Origin: Sphingomonas sanguinis NBRC 13937
GTDB lineage: Bacteria; Pseudomonadota; Alphaproteobacteria; Sphingomonadales; Sphingomonadaceae
Direction of reading: 5' to 3'
NCBI RefSeq assembly: GCF_001591005.1
Contig: NZ_BCTY01000025.1
Span: forward strand, 1 to 52,787
DNA: 52,787 bases
Shown in pieces: positions 7,809 through 15,450 of the stretch. Under the pieces are notes generated by a model that saw only the letters and a list, made by a program, of their open reading frames with translations, made no database searches and was not told where the DNA came from. The translations under genes were made by a program, and so were the position numbers. Numbering within the stretch: the stretch's first letter is position 1; every line of letters begins with the position of its first letter.

Positions 7809-9824
7809 GTGAAGACCGACACATCCGATGACTTCCAGTTCAGCCTGGCAGGCCGCGTGCGCAACCTTGGTTTCGCGCCCTCTCCGTTGAACGCGCTGTT
7901 CCCGTTGTTCGAGGCAATCGCCAACGCGTTCCATGCCATCGAGGCGCGCTGGGATCGTGAGGCGACGGCGAAGGGCGTCATCACGGTGACGATCCTACGC
8001 AGCAGCTCGGACGACGAAAACCCACCGGTCGCTGGCTTCCTGATTGAAGACAACGGGATCGGGTTGAACACCGACAATTGGCGCGCGTTCCGCACCGCAG
8101 ATACCGCCAGCAAGATCAGCCGCGGCGGTAAGGGGGTGGGTCGCCTTTCCTGGCTGAAGGTGTTTCAGAACACGCACGTCAACAGCAGCTTCAGCGAAGG
8201 CGGCTCAACGCTGCACCGGTCGTTCGACTTCGCTGTCGCCCAGAACGACGCCAGTCCGCTGATTGGCCATGAGTTGCGGCTTGCGGGTGCGACCCCGACC
8301 ATCGGCACGAAAGTGCGGCTGGAGCCTTACGTGCAATCCTACAGTGCGCATTGTCCTCGCAAGGTCGACACGATAGCCGCGCACATCATTGGTCATTTCC
8401 TGCGCAACTTCGCCAGCTATGAAGTGCCATCCTTCACGCTTGTTGATCGTGCCGAGCGGATCAGCCTGCTCGATTTTTACAGCAGCAACGTCGAGTCCGA
8501 CACGCCCGAGACATTGAAAGTCGTCCTCGAGCCCGGGGAAGAACCGATCGACGTTGATATGTACCACATCCTGCTCAACAAGGGATTGCGCCTGCACGAC
8601 GGCGGCAAGCACTGGAACCTGTATGTGGGCGATGGCCGCGTTGTTCGCGACGAGAAAATCGATAATCAGCTTGGGCTTGGTTACATCGGTGAAAATAGCG
8701 ACTCCGTCTATATCGGCTTGGTGTCAGGCGACTACCTGAACGGCCACGTTAATCAGGAGCGCACCAACTTCACGTTCCGCGAAGATGACTATCGCAGCCT
8801 GCATCAGGCGGCGGTCGACGCTGCCAAGCGACACCTAGCGCCCTATATCGAACAGGTTCGCACCAAACAGGCCGGTATTACCTTGCGCGTCGTACGTGAG
8901 AACCCGCAGTTTCTGGCCGTCGCCAGCAATATCCCGGCTTTCGTCGAGGAGCATCTATCGCTCAACGCCAAGTCGGAGGAGGATATTTATATCGAGCTGG
9001 CGCGCCAGCGTCGACGCAAGCAACGCGAGACGAAGCGCGAGATAAAGGCACTATCCGCCGGCAATGCCAGTGAGGTCGTCGACCGGGTGCAGAAGGTTGC
9101 CAGTGCGATCAACTCGGACAAGAAAGCGTCGCTCGCCGAATATGTCGTTAAGCGGAAGGAGATCCTCGATCTCCTCGACAGTTCGCTGGCGTACGTCGAT
9201 CCGGAGAAGCGAGACTACTTGCGTGAGGAGATCGTCCATGACCTCATCATACCGATCCGCTCGGATGGCGAAGCGCTCGACTATGAAGACCATAACCTAT
9301 GGATTCTGGATGATCGACTAGCCTTCTATTCCTATTTGAAGTCCGACAAGCCCTTCACAACGTTTCTCACCGACAGCGACAGTACCCGCGAACCGGACGT
9401 CGCCGTTGTTTTCGATCGATCGCTGGCGTTCGACCGTGAAGGTACTGACGAACCGATTATCATTGTCGAATTCAAGCGACCCGGCCGACCCAACTACAGT
9501 CATAGCGACAACCCGGTCACGCAGGTGCTTGAATATGTAAACATCATGCGGAACGGCGGAGCGTTCAAGGATCGCACCGGCAGGTTCCGCAAACCTATTC
9601 CTCCCAGCACCAGATTTATCTGCTTCGTCGTCGCTGATTTTACGCCAAAGCTGGTCGAGGTTGTATCAATGTCGATTGCTCAGAATAAAAGTGCGGATGG
9701 CGAGGGGTACTTTGGCTTTTCGCCCATCCACAATGCCGTCGTTGAGGTTCTGCCTTACAACAAGCTGCTTCATGATGCCCGGCTGAGAAACGAGGCCTTC
9801 TTTGCCAAGCTCGGGCTGAACTAG
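7809..9824 (+). CDS. MORC-like GHKL ATPase fused to a PD-(D/E)xK nuclease domain
   Basis: The N-terminal domain is a GHKL/HSP90-type ATPase: N-box EAIANAFHAIEA (E35, N39), G1 box EDNGIG (D81-G85) and G2 box GGKGVGR (106-112). The middle is helical and charged (about residues 380-480). The C-terminal domain has PD-(D/E)xK nuclease features: EPDVAVV (D530), VEFKRP (E554-x-K556) and QVLEY (Q572, Y576). MORC/MutL-like GHKL proteins joined to endonuclease domains are known from restriction-like loci, so a DNA-gating nuclease in defence is a reasonable inference. GTG 7809 is preceded by GAGGGGA. The protein has 671 residues and appears intact. Confidence 0.8.
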   Translation: MKTDTSDDFQFSLAGRVRNLGFAPSPLNALFPLFEAIANAFHAIEARWDREATAKGVITVTILRSSSDDENPPVAGFLIEDNGIGLNTDNWRAFRTADTASKISRGGKGVGRLSWLKVFQNTHVNSSFSEGGSTLHRSFDFAVAQNDASPLIGHELRLAGATPTIGTKVRLEPYVQSYSAHCPRKVDTIAAHIIGHFLRNFASYEVPSFTLVDRAERISLLDFYSSNVESDTPETLKVVLEPGEEPIDVDMYHILLNKGLRLHDGGKHWNLYVGDGRVVRDEKIDNQLGLGYIGENSDSVYIGLVSGDYLNGHVNQERTNFTFREDDYRSLHQAAVDAAKRHLAPYIEQVRTKQAGITLRVVRENPQFLAVASNIPAFVEEHLSLNAKSEEDIYIELARQRRRKQRETKREIKALSAGNASEVVDRVQKVASAINSDKKASLAEYVVKRKEILDLLDSSLAYVDPEKRDYLREEIVHDLIIPIRSDGEALDYEDHNLWILDDRLAFYSYLKSDKPFTTFLTDSDSTREPDVAVVFDRSLAFDREGTDEPIIIVEFKRPGRPNYSHSDNPVTQVLEYVNIMRNGGAFKDRTGRFRKPIPPSTRFICFVVADFTPKLVEVVSMSIAQNKSADGEGYFGFSPIHNAVVEVLPYNKLLHDARLRNEAFFAKLGLN

Positions 9825-9851
9825 TTACTCGGAATCACGAATTTGCGCGGA

Positions 9852-9876
9852 TGACATAGCTGCGATTCCTATGTCA
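9852..9876. terminator. Stem-loop between convergent genes
   Basis: Perfect 8-bp arms TGACATAG (9852-9859) and CTATGTCA (9869-9876) enclose a 9-nt loop. It lies after the GHKL gene and overlaps the stop codon of the converging membrane-protein gene. There is no clear T-run, so bidirectional termination is only a suggestion. Confidence 0.4.
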
Positions 9877-10374
9877 GCTAGGGAGGGCATCAGGTGGCAC
9901 TACCGTCTCTGGTGGCGTATAAAGCTGGTCCCTAGTCGCGCGAACCACGTCGTTTACATATTCCGGCCATGGGCCGGCACCTGGTGGCATCGCAGCTTCT
10001 TCCTGTCGGTCCCGCAGGCGATTGCGGATCGTGCGGGCGGTGGTGCGGGTCGCCTCGTTGTCATCGTGCCAGGCGCCCCAGCGAACCCGCCAGTTAACGT
10101 ATCGTGGCGCGAAAACCAGGAAGATCAAGGCCCCCACGCCGACGCCGTGTTCGCCAAGCAGCAGGATGGGAAGCGTGGCAATGGCGAATGCCTGAATCAG
10201 CGCCCAACAGGAACGATGACGGCGAAAGCCGTTCTGAACCAGCGTCGTCGGCCACCACGGACCTGCGACTGCCCATGCCGCGAGCGCGACCAACAGGCCG
10301 GTCAACACCATGCTGACGACGAAACCGATCCACAGCAGCGCCTTGGGAGCAATGAAGGTCAAGAAATCACCCAT
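9874..10374 (-). CDS. Small membrane protein, unknown function
   Basis: A 166-residue protein I do not recognise. Hydrophobic stretches at about residues 7-37, 57-73 and 77-93 predict two to four membrane segments, followed by a soluble, basic then proline-rich tail of about 70 residues (WRVRWGAWHDD and onward). Its start overlaps the end of the preceding membrane-protein gene by 8 nt, so the two are probably translated together and may form a complex. Confidence 0.6.
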   Translation of the reverse strand: MGDFLTFIAPKALLWIGFVVSMVLTGLLVALAAWAVAGPWWPTTLVQNGFRRHRSCWALIQAFAIATLPILLLGEHGVGVGALIFLVFAPRYVNWRVRWGAWHDDNEATRTTARTIRNRLRDRQEEAAMPPGAGPWPEYVNDVVRATRDQLYTPPETVVPPDALPS

Positions 10375-11185
10375 GCTGGCGCTGCGTGTCGAGGTCGCGC
10401 AGCTCGCGCAACAGATCGGTGGCCGGCGTCGAGACCACGATATCGTGGATGACCTTCTGGTCGAGGCTGATCACGTCTCCGACCGGACGTTCCGCGTAGC
10501 GAACCAGCGCAGGCTCGCTGGACGGCGTCCAACGTCGCGACGTGCCGGGCTTGAGTTCGAAAAGAAAGCGAGCAGGGGAGGCCAGGCTGATGCTCTGCGT
10601 TTGGCCATCGCTGCTCTGGCGGATGTCGGCGACCACGCCGCGATAGCCGACCCCAAGTCCGTCATGCTGGAGATCGGTCAGCACATAGGCGATCGGGCGA
10701 TGACCGTGCTGCGTAGGCTTGATGATATGCGTGTAGGCCCAGCCGTGCCCGCCAAAGTCCCACCCTTCCGTAGCGACATCGAGTGCATCGTCGGCCATCA
10801 GCATGACGACTGCCAGCGTCGAGAAAATCGGTGCGCAAATGCCCCACACCAGATCACTAGCGCTCAACGCGGCTGCCTTTGGCCCACCCTGCGCGACGAT
10901 CAGCAACGTGCCGATCGGATTGACCGCGGGCGTCCGGTAATCTGCGGGCAAGAAGCGGCTGACGTCGATCAGAAGCGTTTGCACCAGCCCGATAGCAAGC
11001 CCGGTCAGCAGGTGCGCGATCAGGGAAACGGCGACCCCGATCGCCAGCACGCTCAATGCGTTAACCGGCAGATCCGGGCGCGCAACGGCGTACCGGGGGG
11101 CGCGGGTATTCCAGAGCAGGATTGCGAAGAAGCCAGGAAGGAGGATTGCAACGCCTGTGACAACGGCCAGCGTCAGTGAGAACAA
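10367..11185 (-). CDS. Membrane protein with soluble C-terminal domain, unknown function
   Basis: A 272-residue protein with hydrophobic segments near residues 3-24, 43-70 and 111-130, then a soluble domain of about 140 residues rich in beta-type sequence (AYVLTDLQHDGLGVGYRGVV). The start is TTG 11185, supported by GAGG about 10 nt upstream and by the short 3-nt gap from the preceding small gene; no ATG near the N-terminus would keep the first membrane segment. Family not recognised. With its two neighbours it forms a three-gene minus-strand unit beside the defence genes. Confidence 0.6.
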   Translation of the reverse strand: MFSLTLAVVTGVAILLPGFFAILLWNTRAPRYAVARPDLPVNALSVLAIGVAVSLIAHLLTGLAIGLVQTLLIDVSRFLPADYRTPAVNPIGTLLIVAQGGPKAAALSASDLVWGICAPIFSTLAVVMLMADDALDVATEGWDFGGHGWAYTHIIKPTQHGHRPIAYVLTDLQHDGLGVGYRGVVADIRQSSDGQTQSISLASPARFLFELKPGTSRRWTPSSEPALVRYAERPVGDVISLDQKVIHDIVVSTPATDLLRELRDLDTQRQHG

Positions 11186-11188
11186 GGC

Positions 11189-11368
11189 TCAGGCCTCGAC
11201 CAATTTCCGCTTACCGGTCGCCTGGTCAATGACCATCTTAGGGCGCTTGCCCGCAGCCTTCATAGCCTTGAGCTCCCGCTCGAGGCGTAACATGTCATCG
11301 TAACCGCCAAGCTGCCACGCGATCGAGGCGGTCTCTTGCTGTTCGCGAGGGGTCAGAACAGTGGCCAT
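11189..11368 (-). CDS. 59-residue basic protein heading the membrane-protein operon
   Basis: A short ORF starting at ATG 11368 and ending TGA at 11189, 3 nt before the TTG of the membrane-protein gene. The sequence has MATVLTPREQQETASIAW at the N-terminus, a helical charged middle (LRLERELKAMKAAGK) and a basic end (ATGKRKLVEA). It is soluble and looks like genuine protein rather than a random frame. Function unknown. Confidence 0.5.
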   Translation of the reverse strand: MATVLTPREQQETASIAWQLGGYDDMLRLERELKAMKAAGKRPKMVIDQATGKRKLVEA

Positions 11369-11447
11369 GTGGACAACATAGGGACGCGATCGCGCCGCGT
11401 CTATGGGGCACGGTCCTATACCAGCATCTGACGGCCTGAAGGCTTAG

Positions 11448-11840
11448 TCAGCCAGCGTTCGAAAGTGCGTCGATGATCCGACAATCGGCGATCGTTGTCG
11501 CGTCGCAGGTCGCTCCCCATTGCACGATCTCGGTTCTCAGCGCGGCGAGATCGGCGAGCTTGCGATCGATCTCATGGATGTGAACCGCGGCGATCGCATC
11601 GACCTCCGCGCAGGAGCCGCGCGGATCGTCTGCTAACCGCAGAAGGTCACGCACCTGGTCGAGGGTGAAGCCAAGATCGCGCGAGCGCTTGATGAACGAC
11701 AGGCGATCCAGGTGGGAGCCGTTGTAAACGCGGTAGTTCCCTCCGCTGCGGATCGGCGCCCCGATCAATCCTTCCGCTTCGTAGAAGCGTACCGTCTCGA
11801 CCTTCAACCCGGTCAATCTTGCTATTTCACCGATCTTCAT
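11448..11840 (-). CDS. MerR-family metal-responsive regulator, CadR/PbrR-like
   Basis: A 130-residue MerR regulator: N-terminal winged helix (MKIGEIARLTGLKVETVRFYE), dimerisation helix and C-terminal metal site. Cysteines at 77, 112 and 120 correspond to the three-Cys site of CadR/PbrR/ZntR-type regulators that sense Cd, Pb or Zn. It is divergent from the CDF transporter gene and shares a promoter with a MerR-type long spacer and a palindromic operator. An in-frame GTG lies one codon upstream (11843); ATG 11840 is preferred because CadR-like proteins start this way. Confidence 0.88.
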   Translation of the reverse strand: MKIGEIARLTGLKVETVRFYEAEGLIGAPIRSGGNYRVYNGSHLDRLSFIKRSRDLGFTLDQVRDLLRLADDPRGSCAEVDAIAAVHIHEIDRKLADLAALRTEIVQWGATCDATTIADCRIIDALSNAG

Positions 11841-11849
11841 CACAGACCC

Positions 11850-11880
11850 TTGACCCTCTAGTGGGATGAGGGTTCATATA
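11850..11880 (+). promoter_or_regulatory. CadR-type operator and long-spacer promoter for the metal-resistance genes
   Basis: A -35 box TTGACC (11850-11855) and a -10-like CATATA (11875-11880) are 19 bp apart, the over-long spacing typical of MerR-activated promoters. Inside lies a palindrome with arms ACCCTC (11853-11858) and GAGGGT (11868-11873) and a TAGTGG core, very like the known CadR operator layout. It points at the CDF gene at 11909. Confidence 0.75.
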
Positions 11881-11908
11881 GGGGGTCCGACCCAACGAAT
11901 CGAGCACG

Positions 11909-12580
11909 ATGATGGCGGACGCCTGTTGTTCAGCAAAGCGCGACACGATCGCGGAACTTGGCCGTAAGGCCGAGCAGCGACGCGCGCTGATCGTCGTCAT
12001 GGTCATCAACCTATCGATGTTCGCCATCGAGTTCGGTGGTGGGCTGCTGGCCCGCTCGTCGGCGCTGATGGCGGACTCTGTCGACATGTTCGGCGATGCC
12101 GTGGTCTATGGGCTGAGCCTCTATGCACTCAATCGTGGCGCACGTTGGGAGGCGGGAGCGGCGATCGCCAAGGGCGGCCTCATCCTGGTATTCGGCATCG
12201 CCGTCCTCGTCGAAATCGCCGGTAAGATCGCCAACGGCGTGCCGCCGTCTTCGACGCTGATGCTCGGCTTCGGCGGGGCGGCGCTGGCAGCGAACCTCAC
12301 GTGTCTGGCGCTGTTGTGGCGTTTCCGCGCTGCGAACGTGAACATGGCGAGCACCTTCGAGTGTTCGCGCAACGATGTCGCATCAAACATCGGAGTGCTC
12401 ATCGCAGCGAGCCTCGTCCACCTCACAGGTGCCGCATGGCCCGACATCGTGGTCGGAGGCGTCATTGCGATTATCTTCCTCCGCTCCGCGTGGCGGGTGT
12501 TCGCGGATGCTATCCCCGCATGGCGTTTTGCTGACAGGTCCAGTGCCTACAATCGCCCTCATCGCGGAGAGAACGCATGA
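11909..12580 (+). CDS. Short CDF-like divalent cation transporter
   Basis: A 223-residue protein with about five or six membrane segments, resembling the membrane part of cation diffusion facilitators but lacking the usual C-terminal cytoplasmic domain (typical CDF proteins are about 300 residues). The metal site in TM2 reads D59-x3-D63 (ADSVDMFGD) where most CDFs have HxxxD. The TM5 site reads C152-x3-D156 (CSRND). The N-terminus has a Cys pair at 6-7. It is the first gene of the CadR-type regulon and overlaps the next gene by 4 nt. Export of Cd, Pb or Zn is the likely role. Confidence 0.75.
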   Translation: MMADACCSAKRDTIAELGRKAEQRRALIVVMVINLSMFAIEFGGGLLARSSALMADSVDMFGDAVVYGLSLYALNRGARWEAGAAIAKGGLILVFGIAVLVEIAGKIANGVPPSSTLMLGFGGAALAANLTCLALLWRFRAANVNMASTFECSRNDVASNIGVLIAASLVHLTGAAWPDIVVGGVIAIIFLRSAWRVFADAIPAWRFADRSSAYNRPHRGENA

Positions 12581-12948
12581 CATCGGGTCGTCATGGTGAT
12601 AGGCGCGTTCCCATGCTGGCCCGCGCCTGGTCCTTGCTGCTCCTCCTGCTGGCGTCGTCGCTCGTGATGACGGCGACCGTCCACGCGCGCGAAGTGCCGG
12701 GGCAGGCGACGACGATCGAATGCACAGGCGTCGTCCATGTAGATGGTGATGCCGATCAGTCGCAGGGTGATGCCGACAAGGCGATCCCGCATCATCATGG
12801 AACCTGTCACGGACAGGCTCTGAGCATTCCGCAGGCTGACGCCATCCCGGTCACCTTCAATATCGAGGGCGCTCGTCCCAAACCCGGTTTCGACGCCGTG
12901 CGGGCGCTGAGTTCCGTCGATCCGGCGTTGCGGCCGCCAAACGCCTGA
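12577..12948 (+). CDS. His-rich secreted protein, CzcI-like position
   Basis: A 123-residue protein with a basic N-terminus, a hydrophobic stretch (LLLLLLASSLVMTATVHA) ending in a probable signal-peptidase site near residue 37, and a metal-ligand cluster HHHGTCHG near residue 77. No named domain. ATG 12577 has GGAGAG 6 nt upstream and overlaps the CDF stop. Its place between the CDF and the czcC-like gene and its His/Cys cluster suggest periplasmic metal binding or sensing. Confidence 0.65.
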   Translation: MTSGRHGDRRVPMLARAWSLLLLLLASSLVMTATVHAREVPGQATTIECTGVVHVDGDADQSQGDADKAIPHHHGTCHGQALSIPQADAIPVTFNIEGARPKPGFDAVRALSSVDPALRPPNA

Positions 12949-13005
12949 CGGATGCTGCCGGCCGGGATGACCCGGCCTGACGACATTCGTTAGGATTCCT
13001 CGACA

Positions 13006-14283
13006 ATGCAGAAATTGTGCGCAGCCTTGCTGGCTGCGGCGTCGTGCGCCTCGGTGGCCCACGCGCAAGCCGGGCCGCCTGCGCCTATCACGCAGGCTGG
13101 ACCGATCTATTCGCTCGACCAGGCGGTCGTCGCTGCCGGCGGCTCGGCGCCTTCGACCTCGGCCGCTACCGCTGCCATCGAAGCCGCACGTGCGGGCCGG
13201 ACCGTTGCGGGATTGCGCCCCAACCCGGTCTTCCAAGGACAGATTGAGAATATAACGGGCTCCGGACCCTATCGGGGCGTGCGCGCCGCAGAGACTACGG
13301 TCGGGTTCGCCATTCCGATCGAACTGGGTGGCAAGCGCAGCGCCCGGGTCGGAGTTGCCAACGCCCAACTCTCACGCGCCGAGATCCAGGCGGCCATCAT
13401 AGCCGCGGACGTGCGGTTGCAGGTGACGCAGCTCTACGTCGAAGCGGTCGCAGCCGAGCGGCGGGTGACGACGGCGCGGGATCAGGCGCGGATAGCGGGC
13501 GACGCACTCCGCGCGGCAAGTGTTCGCGTGCAGGCCGGACGGGCGTCGCCGCTCGAACAACAGCGCGCCGACGTCGCGCGGATCAACGCCGAGGCCAACG
13601 TCGAGCGTCAGCTCCGACTTTCCGACGCGGCCCGGGCGAATCTGGCGCGACGCATTGGTCAGCCGATCGATGGCCGTCTCGACGAGACGTTGCTCGATCG
13701 ATTGCCCGACGCGGCGGCCTATGGGCCGGCGGCACCGGTACGAACGGTCGGAACGCTGGCGCTGGCCGCAGCCGATGCCGACTTCAGCATCGCGGATGCG
13801 GGCGTAAGGCTCGCGCGCGCCAATCGGGTGCCGGACATCAACGTCGGTCCGGCGCTGCGCAGGCTGGAAGCGACGAACGACACCGCGGCCGTCTTCACGG
13901 TCTCGATACCGATCCCGGTGTTCAACAACGGCCGCGCGGCGATCGCACAGGCGACTGCACAGCGTACCCAGGCGGACGCTCTTCGCCGGGTGACGGCGCT
14001 CGACATCGAGCAAGCCATCACTGACGCGCAGGCTCAGGCGGCGAACGCGGCGACGACTGCGCGTGCGGCGTCCGGACCGGCTTTGGCGGCCGCGCAGGAA
14101 GCGGCTCGGATCGCGCGCATCGGATATCGCGAAGGCAAGTTCGGGCAACTCGAACTGCTCGACGCCGAACGCACCCTCGCCGAGACGCGCGTCGCCGCGA
14201 TCGACGCGCTCGCCAACTACCAGAATGCACGCGCGCAAGTGGAGCGGCTGACCGCCCCTGCGCCCGTTGGGGGAAACCAGTGA
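13006..14283 (+). CDS. czcC: CzcC-like outer-membrane efflux protein (TolC family)
   Basis: The outer-membrane channel of an RND metal-efflux complex. It has a cleaved signal peptide (residues 1-20, ending AHA), then two TolC repeats with long amphipathic helices rich in Ala, Arg and Gln, and the typical LELLDAERTLAETR near the C-terminus. The 425-residue length suits the family. It overlaps the downstream adaptor by 4 nt, so the three efflux genes are coupled. Confidence 0.9.
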   Translation: MQKLCAALLAAASCASVAHAQAGPPAPITQAGPIYSLDQAVVAAGGSAPSTSAATAAIEAARAGRTVAGLRPNPVFQGQIENITGSGPYRGVRAAETTVGFAIPIELGGKRSARVGVANAQLSRAEIQAAIIAADVRLQVTQLYVEAVAAERRVTTARDQARIAGDALRAASVRVQAGRASPLEQQRADVARINAEANVERQLRLSDAARANLARRIGQPIDGRLDETLLDRLPDAAAYGPAAPVRTVGTLALAAADADFSIADAGVRLARANRVPDINVGPALRRLEATNDTAAVFTVSIPIPVFNNGRAAIAQATAQRTQADALRRVTALDIEQAITDAQAQAANAATTARAASGPALAAAQEAARIARIGYREGKFGQLELLDAERTLAETRVAAIDALANYQNARAQVERLTAPAPVGGNQ

Positions 14284-15446
14284 TGAAAAGCTATTATCTC
14301 GTGGGCGCAGCGACGGCCGCCCTCCTGCTGTCGGCATGCGGCGGTGGAAGCGACGCCGGAAACGAAGCCGCTGCGAACGAGGCATCGAACAGCGCGTCGG
14401 CGAACGCCGGGGCGGAAGCACCGGCGCAGAAGGATGCCGTGACGCTCACGCGGGAGCAGATCGCCGCAGCCGGAGTCCAGATCGGCCGTCCGATCGTCGG
14501 AGGTGCGGGAACGATCGAGCTTCCTGCAATCATCGAAGGCGATCCGCAGGGCACACAGGTCGTGTCAGCTGCCATCGCCGGTCGGGTGGTCGCGCTCACG
14601 CGCAATCTCGGGCAGACCGTCGGCCGAGGTCAAACGATCGCCGTGATCGAAAGCCGGGAGGCCGCACAGATCAAGGGCGAGGTGCAGGCCGCACGTGCAC
14701 GGCTGCAGCTCGCGAACTCCAATCTCGCGCGCGAACAGCGCTTGTTCTCGCAGAAGGTCTCGCCCGAGCAGGACCTGATCGCGGCGCGCACCGCAGCGAC
14801 GGAGGCGCGCATCGCGCTGACCCAGGCGCAGAGCACCGTTTCGGCAGCCGGCGTCGGCGGGGCGGGACTGAACCGGCTGGGAATCGCCGCACCGATCTCG
14901 GGCCAGGTGATCGCACGGCCCGTGACCCTCGGTCAGACCGTGACGGCCGATGCCGAGCTCTATCGCATCGCCAATCTCGGCCAGGTGTCGCTGGCTTTGA
15001 ACCTCAAGCCGGAGGATGCCGGCCGCGTCCGTCCCGGCAACGTCGTGACGGTCAAGGCCGCGGGCCGGCAGGCGACGGCGCGGATCACCTTCGTGTCGCC
15101 AGCGCTCGATCCCCAGACCCGCCTCGTGCCGTCGATCGCGACGCTCGACAATCGTGGTGGCACTTGGCGCGTCGGCGAACCCGTGACCGCTTCGGTCGAA
15201 CTGACGGGCAGCGGCGGCAGCGGTGCGATCCGTGTGCCGACCACGGCGGTGCAGACCGACGAGGGCAAATCGGTCGTCTTCGTACGAACTCCGAACGGCT
15301 TCCAGGCGACCCAGGTGCAGCTCGGCGACGCATCCGGTGACACGGTGATCGTCCGCTCCGGCCTGACCGGCCGTGAGCAGATCGCCACCACCGGCAGCTT
15401 CACGCTCAAGGCCGAACTCGGCAAGAGCGAAGCGGTAGAGGATTGA
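14280..15446 (+). CDS. czcB: CzcB-like periplasmic adaptor (membrane fusion protein)
   Basis: Periplasmic adaptor linking CzcA to CzcC. The N-terminus is a lipoprotein signal (LLLSACGG, Cys20), followed by an Ala/Asn/Glu-rich linker, a barrel-sandwich half (ALTRNLGQTVGRGQTIAVIE), a helical hairpin (about 125-195) and the second lipoyl half (IAAPISGQVIARPVTLGQTV). Beta-barrel and membrane-proximal domains follow. It has 388 residues and ends 4 nt before czcA. Confidence 0.9.
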   Translation: MMKSYYLVGAATAALLLSACGGGSDAGNEAAANEASNSASANAGAEAPAQKDAVTLTREQIAAAGVQIGRPIVGGAGTIELPAIIEGDPQGTQVVSAAIAGRVVALTRNLGQTVGRGQTIAVIESREAAQIKGEVQAARARLQLANSNLAREQRLFSQKVSPEQDLIAARTAATEARIALTQAQSTVSAAGVGGAGLNRLGIAAPISGQVIARPVTLGQTVTADAELYRIANLGQVSLALNLKPEDAGRVRPGNVVTVKAAGRQATARITFVSPALDPQTRLVPSIATLDNRGGTWRVGEPVTASVELTGSGGSGAIRVPTTAVQTDEGKSVVFVRTPNGFQATQVQLGDASGDTVIVRSGLTGREQIATTGSFTLKAELGKSEAVED

Positions 15447-15450
15447 GATC

